A DNA stretch of 64,000 nt from Longilinea arvoryzae (GCF_001050235.1 NZ_DF967972.1:2555901-2619900); one strand, 5' to 3'; positions 1-8,941 are shown, counted from the first letter of the stretch. The notes: generated by a model not told the origin, from the letters alone. Numbers and translations: made by a program.

Positions 1-169
1 AGGTCCTGCATTTTACAGAAACAATCCTACACTACTGTTTGCCGGGGATGGGCGATAATTTTTTGTTTTTGGATCCATTTTTGGGCTGAATTATTGGATC
101 TGATACCACCGCAGGCACAGTCATAAATCACCGGCCAATTCGGGGACGGACCCCTCCCAGGATGTAAAG
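1..169. other. Left edge, no gene recognised
   Basis: No reading frame here has a ribosome site, codon bias or recognisable protein similarity. The stretch is AT-rich around 55-90 with T runs, as expected of intergenic DNA. A gene ending to the left of the window may lie just outside. Confidence 0.5.
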
Positions 170-198
170 TTGACTCCCCATTCCGGACTCGCTATACT
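170..198 (+). promoter_or_regulatory. Sigma70-type promoter for the subtilase
   Basis: TTGACT at 170-175 and TATACT at 193-198 are separated by exactly 17 bases, one mismatch from consensus in each box. Transcription would start near 205, leaving a leader of about 258 bases before the subtilase start codon. Confidence 0.65.
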
Positions 199-204
199 GA
201 AATT

Positions 205-462
205 CATGGGGGCTTTGGTCCACACGCCTGGCCCAGTCACATGACGCAGATATGGGCTGCGAAGAGCCCGTTGCGAAACCGGCCATGGCCCGGGTTCGGT
301 TTGTTTGAAGTACTCAAGGGAGGGCAAAAAAAAACAGTAACAACTAAATTCTTTACGTTTTTCGAACCGGTGAGAATTCCTCGTTTGATCAGCATGAATG
401 AAGGGGAAATGTACGAAGACTTGTTCAAACGGCCAATCCAATAATTCACTGGAGGATAAACG
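205..462 (+). other. Long 5' leader of the subtilase gene
   Basis: This 258-base stretch between the predicted start of transcription and the start codon holds a run of nine A at about 327-335 and a GC-rich imperfect hairpin near 277-306 (AAACCG pairing with CGGTTT around a GGCC core). A 67-codon frame at 241-444 has no ribosome site and an unconvincing composition. I recognise no known riboswitch. Confidence 0.4.
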
Positions 463-1842
463 ATGAAGCGCAGTTCGTTGACCATTCTTGCCTTGATTGC
501 GATCCTCAGCATGACCTTTGGAATTGCTGCGGGTCCCATCTTCGGTGGGCTGACCACAACCGCGGATGGTTACTCGACCTGGGACGCCGACATGATCAAC
601 GCCGAGGAGCTTGAGCAAACCGGCGCCGGGGTCTATGTCGCCGTACTGGATACCGGCCTGGTGCCGAATTGGAGCGATTATTTTCCCAAAGAACGCATCG
701 CAACGGAATTGGGCACAGGTTTCGACCAATCCGTGACGTTCAAAGCCAAATCTGACAATGGCTGCGAGTACGATGTATCCGTCGGAAAATTACATCAAAC
801 CACATGGGTCGGCTCGATCGGGTCGTCCCATGGTACGCACGTTGCCAGCACGATCATCGGCTACTTCTACCGCTCGAATTCGGATGCCGCGGCAGGTTTT
901 GTCTTGCCGCCCATCGTTGTGCGCGGCATTGCGCCGGATGTAACCATCATCCCGGTGAAAGTCCTGGCCGATTACCAGATTCCTGCCCTGCCTAAATGTT
1001 CGACCCCGACCCCCGCAACCAACGCCGTCTTTGGTACGGATGAGATGGTGGCGGCGGGTATCAATTATGTCACGGACCTGGCAATCCAGGGATATCGCCC
1101 GATGGTGATCAACATGAGTCTGGGCGGCAGTGAGCTGGCTGACATCGAAAAGGCGGCCATCGACCGCGCCGTGGAAAACGGTGTGGTGATTGTGGCAGCG
1201 GCCGGCAATGAAGGCGAAGCCGGCATGGGTTACCCGGGTGCTTATGCGCCGGTGATCTCGGCCGGTTCGGTCGGCTGGACCGGCGAATGGCTCAAACCTG
1301 GCGACGGTCCGCGCTACCGCATGTGGTGGCTGAAGTATCCCGAACTGCCCATCCTGGCTGGCACCGGCGATGTGAGCGATCCGACTGTGGTCGAAGACGT
1401 CTATCTGTCCGACTTCAGTAGCCGCGCCCTGCCCGGCCAGGAGTTGGACGTGCTCGCTCCGGGATCCTGGGTTCGTGGCCCGTTCGCCGGTGATCCGGGC
1501 TACAACCATCTGCCCTGGTGGTCGGATGGCATCGCGGATCTGCGCGGCCACAATTCCGGCAACTTCTACTATGTCGGCGGAACCTCCATGGCGACGCCGC
1601 ACGTCAGCGCTGCGGCCGCCTTGCTGCTGCAGAAGAACCCCACGTTGACCGCTGGGGAAGTAGAAGCGATCCTGAAGTCCACCACCCTGCAAATCCCCGA
1701 TACCGGCTCCAGGGACATCTGGGATAACACGGTCGCGGCGACGATTACCTGGGACACGGATTGCAATGGCACGACCTGCGATCCGGTTGGGGCTGGCCTG
1801 ATCCAGCTTGACCAGGCGCTGGCTGCGACTCCGGCTCAATAG
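463..1842 (+). CDS. Secreted S8 family serine peptidase (subtilase)
   Basis: A 459-residue subtilisin-like protease. A signal peptide with an Ala/Leu/Ile core covers residues 1 to about 24, so the enzyme is exported. The catalytic triad is visible: Asp63 in VAVLDTG, His123 in SSHGTHVAS and Ser375 in GGTSMATPHVSAA. The oxyanion Asn lies in the AAAGNEGEAG block. There is no long pro-domain; the catalytic core starts within about 40 residues of the predicted cleavage site, which is short for a secreted subtilase. No C-terminal anchor is seen, so the product is probably released. The start is supported by GGAGG at 451-455. The gene stands alone, with its own promoter upstream and a strong terminator downstream. 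Substrate unknown; nutrient scavenging is the simplest guess. Confidence 0.93.
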   Translation: MKRSSLTILALIAILSMTFGIAAGPIFGGLTTTADGYSTWDADMINAEELEQTGAGVYVAVLDTGLVPNWSDYFPKERIATELGTGFDQSVTFKAKSDNGCEYDVSVGKLHQTTWVGSIGSSHGTHVASTIIGYFYRSNSDAAAGFVLPPIVVRGIAPDVTIIPVKVLADYQIPALPKCSTPTPATNAVFGTDEMVAAGINYVTDLAIQGYRPMVINMSLGGSELADIEKAAIDRAVENGVVIVAAAGNEGEAGMGYPGAYAPVISAGSVGWTGEWLKPGDGPRYRMWWLKYPELPILAGTGDVSDPTVVEDVYLSDFSSRALPGQELDVLAPGSWVRGPFAGDPGYNHLPWWSDGIADLRGHNSGNFYYVGGTSMATPHVSAAAALLLQKNPTLTAGEVEAILKSTTLQIPDTGSRDIWDNTVAATITWDTDCNGTTCDPVGAGLIQLDQALAATPAQ

Positions 1843-1867
1843 TCCTCCCAACCAGGGGTATTCACAG

Positions 1868-1896
1868 ACAGCTCCGGCCAATCCGGAGCTGTTTTT
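1868..1896 (+). terminator. Rho-independent terminator of the subtilase gene
   Basis: ACAGCTCCGG (1868-1877) pairs perfectly with CCGGAGCTGT (1883-1892) over a five-base loop, followed by a T run at 1892-1896. Confidence 0.9.
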
Positions 1897-1915
1897 GTCT
1901 TTCTCGTTTAATTTA

Positions 1916-1949
1916 AAGCGGCTATCCGATGTTTTTCCGGATAACCGCT
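1916..1949 (-). terminator. Terminator of the IclR-citrate synthase operon
   Basis: On the minus strand, AAGCGGTTATCCG pairs with CGGATAGCCGCTT (one G-U pair), followed by a TTTAAATTAAA tail. It sits about 50 bases past the citrate synthase stop and faces the subtilase terminator. Confidence 0.7.
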
Positions 1950-1959
1950 TCGAACTATT

Positions 1960-1995
1960 GGATATTCCGCTTGCCTCACCGCCTTCGGAATATCC
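1960..1995. repeat. Perfect 10-base inverted repeat abutting the citrate synthase stop
   Basis: GGATATTCCG at 1960-1969 and CGGAATATCC at 1986-1995 form a 10-bp stem over a 16-base loop directly after the stop codon. It has no T tract of its own; it lies just upstream of the terminator and may protect the mRNA 3' end. Confidence 0.7.
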
Positions 1996-3327
1996 TCATT
2001 TGCCTTCCTTCGCCAGGTTGACCGCTTCCCGGTCGATCATCTCTTCCAAAATCTTCGTCGTCAGCGATTTGGGGCGCTCGATGGGCTTGCCCAGGATGCG
2101 CGACCAGGTGATGTGGGTGGTCAGGCCGAGGATGCGGCTCAACCCGAACAGGACGGTATAGAAATCGAACTCCTTCACGCCGTAGTGGTACTGCAGCGTG
2201 CCGTTGATGGCGTCCACATTGGGATATGGATTCTTGACCTTGCCCTGCTGGATCAACAGGGATGGCAGGATGTCGAACACCAGCATCGCCAGCCTGAAGA
2301 TCTCATCCTCGGGCATGAAGCGCTGCGCAAATTCGGCCTGGGCGGTAAAGCGCGGGTCGGTGACGCGCAGCACGGCGTGTCCGTAGCCCGGGATGATCTC
2401 GTTTTTCCCGAGCGCGCTTTCGAGGTAGACCTGCAGTTCATCGCGCCGGGGCACCCGCCCGAAATGTTCCCGAATCTTGAGCAGCCAGCGCAGGCATTCC
2501 TGGTTGGCCAGCCCGTGCAGCGGCCCGGCCAGCCCATTCATCCCGGCCGAGCAGGACAGGTACACATCCGCGAGCGCCGAGCCGACCAGGTGGCTGGCGT
2601 GCGCGCTGACATTGGCGCCTTCGTGATCGGAATGCAGCACGAAGAACAGCCGGCACAGATCGGCGTAATCGGGCTCTTCCTTGCCGATCATATGGGCAAA
2701 ATTGGAGGCCCAATCGCGGTTGGGTTCTGGATTTACATAAATTCCGTCCCGGTATTTTAGATTGTAGATATTCGCAGCCAGCACCGGCAGTTTGGCGGTC
2801 AGGTTCAGGCTGTCCTGCAGGAAGGCTTCCCAGTAATCCGCCTTGTTGTGGATGCCGTAATAATATCGCCGGGCAAAGATCGATTCGGTTTGCAACGCCA
2901 GGATGGCCTGTGAGAAGAGCGTCATCGGGTGGGTGTAGCGCGGCATGGCCTTGAGAACCTGGAAAACATGGTCGGGCAGGTTGCTGCGCACCTTCCATTC
3001 GACTTCGATATCCTCGGCTTCTTCCTGAGTCGGGACTTCACCCGTCATCAGCAGGTAATACAACCCACCCACCAGGGGGTACTGGCCGGTTTCCGGCCGG
3101 GGGAGCAATTTGAGCACCTCCGGGATCGAATAGCCGCGAAAACGGATCCCTTCCATGGGATCGACGTAGGAAATGTCCGAGACCTGGATCGGCACGCCTC
3201 GAATACCGCCAAAGATTTGTTCCACCGTTACGTCTGCGACCTTGAACGAGCCGTGATCATGCACCAGCCGGGCGGTTCGCTCGCGCCATTCAGGAAGCTT
3301 GCTTCGGATTCGATCTTTTACGTTCAT
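1996..3327 (-). CDS. gltA: Citrate synthase, mitochondrial-like type
   Basis: A 443-residue enzyme condensing acetyl-CoA and oxaloacetate to citrate. The catalytic residues of citrate synthase are visible: His271 in GPLHGLANQE, His317 in PGYGHAVLR and Asp372 in PNVDA. The sequence blocks around these residues (GANVSAH, GLANQE, GYGHAVLRVTDPR) match the eukaryotic mitochondrial type I enzymes better than the short bacterial or hexameric E. coli type. It lacks a mitochondrial transit region and is close to the mature mitochondrial length. The start codon overlaps the stop of the IclR gene by four bases (ATGA), so the two are co-transcribed and probably translationally coupled. With the divergent icd and acnA genes it supplies the oxidative branch to 2-oxoglutarate. 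Confidence 0.95.
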   Translation of the reverse strand: MNVKDRIRSKLPEWRERTARLVHDHGSFKVADVTVEQIFGGIRGVPIQVSDISYVDPMEGIRFRGYSIPEVLKLLPRPETGQYPLVGGLYYLLMTGEVPTQEEAEDIEVEWKVRSNLPDHVFQVLKAMPRYTHPMTLFSQAILALQTESIFARRYYYGIHNKADYWEAFLQDSLNLTAKLPVLAANIYNLKYRDGIYVNPEPNRDWASNFAHMIGKEEPDYADLCRLFFVLHSDHEGANVSAHASHLVGSALADVYLSCSAGMNGLAGPLHGLANQECLRWLLKIREHFGRVPRRDELQVYLESALGKNEIIPGYGHAVLRVTDPRFTAQAEFAQRFMPEDEIFRLAMLVFDILPSLLIQQGKVKNPYPNVDAINGTLQYHYGVKEFDFYTVLFGLSRILGLTTHITWSRILGKPIERPKSLTTKILEEMIDREAVNLAKEGK

Positions 3328-4121
3328 GGTGTTTTTTCCCTGCGGGTTGAAACCCTTACGCCTGTATAACCTAACTGTAAAGATATTTCATCCGCTGCCT
3401 GTACCAGGCAGTCGGCATATGCCTCGATTTGTTCCGGCGTGCAACGTGAGGTCGGTCCGGAAATGGAGATGGCTCCGATCACGGTATTATCCCGGCCGAA
3501 AATCGGCGTCGCCACCCCGGCGGCGTCTGCCAGCCATTCCCCCACGCTGATGGCATAACCCTGGCGGCGGACTTTCTCCAGGTCCTGGCGCAGGATGAGC
3601 GGATCGACCATCGTTGCAGAAGTGAATGGGACCAGTTGATCGCTGTTCAGCAGGCTTTCGATTTGGGCTTCAGGCAGAAATGCCAGCATGGCTTTCCCGC
3701 CCGAACCGGCATACAACGGCAGGCGTTTGCCAACGCGGGTCACGATGCGCACAGTATGGTGGCTCTCCATGCGTTCGATGCACAACCGGTCCATGCCGTC
3801 CAGCAGATACAGGGATACGGTCTCGCCGGTCTTCTGGCGCAGGTCTTCCATGAACGGGAGCGCGATTTCACGCAGGTCGAGCGTGGAAAGATAAACGCCG
3901 GCCCAGGCCAGAATTTTCGATCCCATGGAATAGGCCCGGTTGGCGGGATTCTGCTGCAAAATGCCGGCCTCCTTCATTTCAGCCATCAGGCGTCCGGCCG
4001 TGCTGGGCGACAGGTTGGCCAGGCGGGCCACTTCGCGGACGCCGAGTTCCGGCTGGACCGTTGAAAAACAATCCAAAACGGCGGTGATATGTTGCAGGGT
4101 GCTTGAAGAATCGGACGGCAT
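3324..4121 (-). CDS. IclR family transcriptional regulator
   Basis: A 265-residue regulator with an N-terminal winged-helix domain (about residues 8-65, with LGVREVARLANLSPSTAGRLM as helix-turn-helix) and a C-terminal IclR effector domain (about 80-255) containing the characteristic AGSGGKAMLAF and GVATPIFGRDN segments. It is the first gene of a two-gene operon with citrate synthase and is divergent from icd-acnA. Position, plus a palindrome in the intergenic promoter, suggests it controls both arms in response to a small carboxylic acid. Effector identity is inference; IclR proteins often sense glyoxylate, pyruvate or aromatic acids. Confidence 0.92.
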   Translation of the reverse strand: MPSDSSSTLQHITAVLDCFSTVQPELGVREVARLANLSPSTAGRLMAEMKEAGILQQNPANRAYSMGSKILAWAGVYLSTLDLREIALPFMEDLRQKTGETVSLYLLDGMDRLCIERMESHHTVRIVTRVGKRLPLYAGSGGKAMLAFLPEAQIESLLNSDQLVPFTSATMVDPLILRQDLEKVRRQGYAISVGEWLADAAGVATPIFGRDNTVIGAISISGPTSRCTPEQIEAYADCLVQAADEISLQLGYTGVRVSTRREKTP

Positions 4122-4142
4122 GGAAATTCACTTGACCTTGTC

Positions 4143-4171
4143 TTGACTAGTGAGACGGTGTCTCATATAAT
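4143..4171 (+). promoter_or_regulatory. Promoter of icd-acnA with a palindromic operator in its spacer
   Basis: TTGACT at 4143-4148 and a perfect TATAAT at 4166-4171 are 17 bases apart. The spacer contains the perfect palindrome TGAGAC-GGT-GTCTCA at 4151-4165, which abuts the -10 box. A protein bound there would block RNA polymerase. The palindrome length (15 bases) suits a dimeric IclR regulator, and the iclR gene starts 22 bases to the left. Confidence 0.75.
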
Positions 4172-4224
4172 GGAACAGTTTACTCGAGAAAAATCAAAGT
4201 GTCAACAGGAAACGGATATCCATC

Positions 4225-5526
4225 ATGAAAACTAGCTTACCGGTTAACTTATCTCAAGACCAGCTCATCCGGGCTGAAGGGGGGCGGCTGCGCGTCCCCG
4301 ACCGGCCGGTCATTCCCTTCATCGAAGGCGACGGTTCCGGCCCGGATATCTGGCGCGCGGCGCGGCGCGTTTTCGACGCCGCGGTGGAGAAAGCCTACGG
4401 TGGCCGGCGCGAGATCCAGTGGACCGAGGTTCTGGCGGGTGAGAAAGCCTTCCACAAGACCGGGAACTGGCTGCCCGGTGAAACCCTGGAGGCGTTCCGC
4501 GCTTGCCGGGTTGGCATCAAGGGCCCGTTGACCACACCGGTCGGCGGCGGCATCCGTTCACTCAATGTCACCCTGCGCAAGGAACTGGATCTATACGTCT
4601 GCCAGCGCCCGGTGCGCTGGTTCCCGGGCGTGCCGTCCCCGGTGCGCCGGCCCGAGCTGGTGGACATGGTGATCTTTCGCGAGAACACCGAGGACGTATA
4701 CAGCGGCCTGGAATTCGAGATGGACAGCCCGGAGAACCAGGCCTTTCTCAACCTGCTGCGCGATCGATTCCCGGCTGTGTATAAGAAGATCCGTTTCCCG
4801 GAGAGCACCGCTTTCGGCATCAAACCGATTTCAAAGGAGGGCTCGCAGCGTCTGGCGCGGGCCGCTATTCAGTGGGCGCTCGATCATCACCGGCGCAGCG
4901 TGACGCTGGTCCACAAGGGCAACATCATGAAATTCACCGAGGGCGCCTTCCGCCGCTGGGGTTACGAACTGGCTGAAAGTGAATTCGGTGAGCGCGTCTT
5001 CACCCGGATGGAGTGGGACCGGATTGCCCGGCTGCACGGCGAAGAAACCGCCAACCAGGCGTGTCAGGAGGCGGCGGAGGCGGGCCGGCTGTGGATAACG
5101 GACGTGATCACGGACGCGGCTTTCGAAATTGCGCTCACCCGCCCGACGGAACTGGACGTCATCGCCACCCTGAATTTGAACGGCGATTACCTCTCGGACG
5201 CGCTGGCGGCCCAGGTCGGCGGGATCGGCATCGCCCCGGGTGGAAACATCAATTACCAAAGCGGGGCAGCCATCTTCGAGGCCACGCACGGCACCGCGCC
5301 GGCCCTGGCGAACAAGGATGTGGCCAATCCCTGTTCGGTGATTTTATCGGGCGAGATGATGTTCCGCCATCTGGGTTGGGATGAGGCCGCCGATCGTTTG
5401 ATCCTCGGCGTCGAAGGCGCCATTCAGGATCGGACGGTGACAGCCGATTTCTTTGCCATGCTGGAAAACGCCAGCCTGCTGAAAACCTCTGAGTTTGGGG
5501 ACGCGGTCATCCGCAGAATGGGATAA
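4225..5526 (+). CDS. icd: Isocitrate dehydrogenase, cofactor specificity uncertain
   Basis: A 433-residue homologue of the E. coli-type homodimeric isocitrate dehydrogenase, converting isocitrate to 2-oxoglutarate and CO2. It retains the substrate region [16 protein letters not shown] (with the Ser equivalent to E. coli Ser113), [26 protein letters not shown] and the nucleotide region EATHGTAP. By alignment, all four residues that hold the NADP 2'-phosphate in E. coli are replaced: Lys344 by Ala, Tyr345 by Leu, Tyr391 by Ala and Arg395 by Ala, and Val351 is Ala as in NAD enzymes. NADP use therefore cannot be assumed; NAD is more likely. It is first in a two-gene operon with acnA, which starts four bases after its stop. 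Confidence 0.93.
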   Translation: MKTSLPVNLSQDQLIRAEGGRLRVPDRPVIPFIEGDGSGPDIWRAARRVFDAAVEKAYGGRREIQWTEVLAGEKAFHKTGNWLPGETLEAFRACRVGIKGPLTTPVGGGIRSLNVTLRKELDLYVCQRPVRWFPGVPSPVRRPELVDMVIFRENTEDVYSGLEFEMDSPENQAFLNLLRDRFPAVYKKIRFPESTAFGIKPISKEGSQRLARAAIQWALDHHRRSVTLVHKGNIMKFTEGAFRRWGYELAESEFGERVFTRMEWDRIARLHGEETANQACQEAAEAGRLWITDVITDAAFEIALTRPTELDVIATLNLNGDYLSDALAAQVGGIGIAPGGNINYQSGAAIFEATHGTAPALANKDVANPCSVILSGEMMFRHLGWDEAADRLILGVEGAIQDRTVTADFFAMLENASLLKTSEFGDAVIRRMG

Positions 5527-5530
5527 TCGA

Positions 5531-8236
5531 ATGATCGAGAAATGTTTTGATTACCTGCGACGCACCCTGTCCGTCGATGGAAAGACCTACACCTACTATT
5601 CGCTCGACGCGCTGGAAAAAGAGGGCTTTCACCACCTGCGCGAGTTGCCGTACTCGATTCGAATCTTACTGGAAGCCTTATTGCGGAAATGCGGCAGCGT
5701 GGATGTCACCCTCCAGGACGCGCTGAGCCTGGCTAACTGGCAGCCGCAGGGCCAGCCGGGTTCCATTCTCACCTTTCATCCGGGCCGGGTCCTGCTTCAG
5801 GATTTAACCGGTGTGCCCATCCTGGTCGATCTGGCGGCCATGCGCTCGGCCGTGGCTCGCGCTGGCGGCGACCCGGCCAAAGTCAATCCGGTCATCCCGG
5901 TCGATCTGGTGATCGATCATTCGATTCAGGTGGATTTCTTTGGTTTGCCGGATGCGGCGGAACGCAACACAGCCATCGAATTCGAGCGCAACGCTGAACG
6001 CTATCGTTTTCTGCGGTGGGCGCAAAAAGCCTTCCAAAAATTGCGCGTGGTTCCGCCCGCGACTGGCATCTGCCACCAGGTAAACCTGGAAATGCTGAGC
6101 AGCGTCGCGCTCACCCAACCTTCTGGCGGCGACCTATTGGTCTTCCCGGATACGTTGGTGGGCACCGATTCGCACACCACCATGGTGAACGGCCTGGGGG
6201 TGTTGGGCTGGGGGGTGGGCGGCATCGAGGCTGCCGCCGCGCTTCTGGGACATGCGCTCGAAATGCCGGTCCCACAGGTGATCGGCGTTCACCTGACCGG
6301 CGCATTGGCCGAAGGCGTCACCCCCTTCGATCTGACCCTCACCATTGCCCAGGTGCTGCGCCAGAAGGGCGTCGTGAATCGGATGGTGGAATTCTACGGG
6401 CCTGGGCTGGCATCGTTAAGCCTGGCCGACCGCGCCATGATTGCCAATATGTCGCCGGAATACGGCTCGACTGCCGCTTATTTCCCGGTGGATGCGCAGA
6501 CCCTGGCTTACCTGCGTCTGACCGGCCGTTCGGATCATCAGGTGGCGCTGGTGGAAGCTTATTTCCGCGCCCAGCACCTCTTCCGGCTCGAAGATTCGCC
6601 GGATCCGGTCTTCAGCGATCAACTGGAGCTGGATATGGGCTCGATCGAGCCTTCGCTGGCCGGGCCAAAGCGCCCGCAGGATCGCATTGCATTGAAGGGC
6701 GTGAAACAGCGCTTCGAAGAGACTCTGGCCGCTCCGCGCGTCGAAAACGGCTACGAGCTCGCGGTGAGTCAACGGGAGGCCTTCGCGGAGGGTCACATCG
6801 ACGGCAAGACCTGCCGGCTGGAGCACGGTTCGGTGGTCATTGCCGCGATTACATCCTGCACCAACACTTCCGACCCATTTGTGCTGGTGGCGGCCGGCCT
6901 GCTGGCCAAGAACGCCGTTGCCCGCGGATTGACGCCGCCGGACCATGTCAAAACCAGTTTTACCCCGGGTTCGCGTGTGGTGACTGAATACCTGAGCCAG
7001 GCTGGATTACTCGAACCGCTGGCAGCTCTGGGTTTTGGACTGGCCGGATACGGCTGCGCCACCTGCATCGGCAATTCGGGGCCCTTGCCCGGGGATCTGT
7101 CGGAGGTGATCAAGGCCAACGGGTTGGTTACCGCGGCCGTGATTTCAGGCAATCGCAACTTCGAAGGCCGCGTCCACCCTTCCGTGCAGGCGAATTTCCT
7201 GGCATCCCCGCCGTTGGTGGTGGCCTACGCCCTGGCTGGCAACGTGAAGAGCGATATCACCCGGGAACCCTTGGGAAAGGACCGCCAGGGGAAACCGGTG
7301 TATTTGCGAGAGCTGATGCCTACCGCCCAAGAAATCCAGCGCGTGATCGACCGGTTCGTTCAGCCGGCATTGTTCCGCCAGAACGCGGCTACCAGCTTTC
7401 AGGGGAACCAGGCCTGGAAACAGATCGACGCGCCGGAAAGCTTGCTTTATGAATGGGAGGAAGGCTCGACCTACATCCAGGAACCGCCCTTCCTGGAGGG
7501 AATGGATAAACCAGGGAGCGAAGTTGCGCCCATTCAACACGCGCGCGTTCTGGCCGTTTTCGGCGATTCCATCACCACGGACCATATCTCACCGGCCGGG
7601 GCCATCCCGGTGAATTCACCGGCCGGCAAGTACCTGCTCGAGCATGGCGTGAAACCCGTCGATTTCAATTCTTACGGTGCGCGGCGCGGGAACGATCAGG
7701 TGATGGTGCGGGGTACTTTCGCAAATATCCGCCTGAAGAACCGGCTCGTCCCCGGCGTCGAAGGGGGATTTACTCGCCACCTGCCGGACGATCGCGTGAT
7801 GACCATCTTCGAAGCCGCCGAGGTTTACCGGCAGGAGGGCGTCCCGTTGGTTATCCTGGCAGGCAAGGAATACGGCACCGGCTCCAGCCGCGACTGGGCG
7901 GCCAAGGGTCCGCTGCTGTTGGGCGTGCGCGCGGTCGTTGCCGAATCCTTCGAGCGCATCCACCGTTCCAATCTGGTGGGAATGGGAATTCTGCCGCTGC
8001 AATTCCAACCCGGTGAAAATGTCGCCAGCCTGGCTCTGAGCGGGGACGAAATCCTGGATATCGACGGCCTGGAGAACGGATTGACCCCGGGAATGGTTCT
8101 GGAGGTCCGGGCCGTGGCGCCGGACGGCAGGGAAGTTCGCCTCCGGGTCAAAGCCCTGCTGAACAGCCTGAGTGAGGTGGAATATCTGCGCAGTGGCGGC
8201 ATTTTGAAGTCCGCAGTTCGCCGTCTCTTGGATTGA
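5531..8236 (+). CDS. acnA: Aconitate hydratase A
   Basis: A 901-residue monomeric aconitase of the AcnA/IRP type, isomerising citrate to isocitrate. The [4Fe-4S] ligands are Cys443 in TSCTNTS and Cys509 and Cys512 in GYGCATCIGNSGPL. The C-terminal swivel domain shows GDSITTDHISPAG, SYGARRGND and YGTGSSRDWAAKGP. I chose the ATG at 5531, four bases after the icd stop; a longer frame from 5495 would overlap icd and add 12 residues with no similarity. There is no obvious ribosome site, so translation is probably coupled to icd. Citrate synthase, aconitase and IDH together form a complete citrate-to-2-oxoglutarate set at one locus. Confidence 0.96.
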   Translation: MIEKCFDYLRRTLSVDGKTYTYYSLDALEKEGFHHLRELPYSIRILLEALLRKCGSVDVTLQDALSLANWQPQGQPGSILTFHPGRVLLQDLTGVPILVDLAAMRSAVARAGGDPAKVNPVIPVDLVIDHSIQVDFFGLPDAAERNTAIEFERNAERYRFLRWAQKAFQKLRVVPPATGICHQVNLEMLSSVALTQPSGGDLLVFPDTLVGTDSHTTMVNGLGVLGWGVGGIEAAAALLGHALEMPVPQVIGVHLTGALAEGVTPFDLTLTIAQVLRQKGVVNRMVEFYGPGLASLSLADRAMIANMSPEYGSTAAYFPVDAQTLAYLRLTGRSDHQVALVEAYFRAQHLFRLEDSPDPVFSDQLELDMGSIEPSLAGPKRPQDRIALKGVKQRFEETLAAPRVENGYELAVSQREAFAEGHIDGKTCRLEHGSVVIAAITSCTNTSDPFVLVAAGLLAKNAVARGLTPPDHVKTSFTPGSRVVTEYLSQAGLLEPLAALGFGLAGYGCATCIGNSGPLPGDLSEVIKANGLVTAAVISGNRNFEGRVHPSVQANFLASPPLVVAYALAGNVKSDITREPLGKDRQGKPVYLRELMPTAQEIQRVIDRFVQPALFRQNAATSFQGNQAWKQIDAPESLLYEWEEGSTYIQEPPFLEGMDKPGSEVAPIQHARVLAVFGDSITTDHISPAGAIPVNSPAGKYLLEHGVKPVDFNSYGARRGNDQVMVRGTFANIRLKNRLVPGVEGGFTRHLPDDRVMTIFEAAEVYRQEGVPLVILAGKEYGTGSSRDWAAKGPLLLGVRAVVAESFERIHRSNLVGMGILPLQFQPGENVASLALSGDEILDIDGLENGLTPGMVLEVRAVAPDGREVRLRVKALLNSLSEVEYLRSGGILKSAVRRLLD

Positions 8237-8264
8237 TTTCAACCCAGTAAACAACCTGTATGAA

Positions 8265-8295
8265 ATGCGCGACTCACCAGGAGTCGCGCATTTTT
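8265..8295 (+). terminator. Terminator of icd-acnA
   Basis: An 11-bp perfect stem, ATGCGCGACTC (8265-8275) with GAGTCGCGCAT (8281-8291), five-base loop, then TTTTT. Confidence 0.93.
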
Positions 8296-8326
8296 CGTAG
8301 AAACGATGTGCCGCTTTAATAGGACA

Positions 8327-8355
8327 TTAACAATCTAATATATAATAAGTATACT
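8327..8355 (+). promoter_or_regulatory. Promoter of the ferritin-like gene
   Basis: TTAACA at 8327-8332, 17 bases, then TATACT at 8350-8355. An alternative TATAAT lies at 8341-8346 but lacks a matching -35. An AAGGAG ribosome site at about 8387-8392 follows. Confidence 0.5.
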
Positions 8356-8398
8356 GGTGAAGGTCGTTTCTTTTTAGGTCAACTGTAAGGAGATCAGG

Positions 8399-8881
8399 AT
8401 GAGCACCCCGAGTCTGTTGGATGCTGTTCGCATTGTCAAAGAGAACGAAAGGGTTGCTTCAGATAACTATGCTGAAGCCTCCCGCAAAGTGGATCATTCG
8501 AGGAGCAAGGTATTGTTCGAACAACTGTCGGAATTTGAGCAGTATCATTTCGAGAAATTATCCGCCCTCGAAGCTTCTTTGGAAAAATCGGGTGGTTTTA
8601 TCCCTTATGAAGGGAAGGAATTAAAACTCCCGCCAATTTTCGAGATTCGGGCGGCCCAGGAACCGGATCGAAAAACAATCATGCAAATCATTTCTGCGGC
8701 ATTGGATCTGGAGGAGGAGTCTGAAAAGGCTTATTCCGACCTGGCCAATCGAATTTCGGACAAACACGGACGGGAAATGTTCAAAAGGCTGGCCGAGGAA
8801 GAACACAAGCATTTTCAAACGCTCACCGATGTGTATTGGACCCTGACGAACCTGGGGACCTGGCAATATTCGCAGACCTGA
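8399..8881 (+). CDS. Ferritin-like / rubrerythrin-type diiron protein
   Basis: A 160-residue, largely helical protein with two helical pairs carrying the carboxylate and His ligands typical of ferritin-like diiron sites: ENERVASDNY and EFEQYHFEK in the first half, LEEESEKAY and EEEHKHF in the second. It lacks the C-terminal rubredoxin domain of classical rubrerythrin. Such proteins commonly reduce peroxide or handle iron in anaerobes. A strong AAGGAG site precedes the ATG, and promoter and terminator make it a monocistronic unit. The exact electron donor is not evident. Confidence 0.8.
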   Translation: MSTPSLLDAVRIVKENERVASDNYAEASRKVDHSRSKVLFEQLSEFEQYHFEKLSALEASLEKSGGFIPYEGKELKLPPIFEIRAAQEPDRKTIMQIISAALDLEEESEKAYSDLANRISDKHGREMFKRLAEEEHKHFQTLTDVYWTLTNLGTWQYSQT

Positions 8882-8914
8882 TCGAATGTCCGAAGATGCC
8901 TATGTCTGGACTTC

Positions 8915-8941
8915 AAAAAGGCCGCCGAAAGGCGGCTTTTT
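8915..8941 (+). terminator. Terminator of the ferritin-like gene
   Basis: GCCGCC (8921-8926) and GGCGGC (8931-8936) form a stem capped by a GAAA tetraloop, flanked by A5 and T5 tracts. It may work in both directions. Confidence 0.85.

Noticed and set aside
121-729. 202-codon open frame on the minus strand at the left edge, and a 67-codon frame at 241-444
   Set aside because: Neither has a ribosome site or recognisable similarity; the first overlaps the clear subtilase gene and its promoter.
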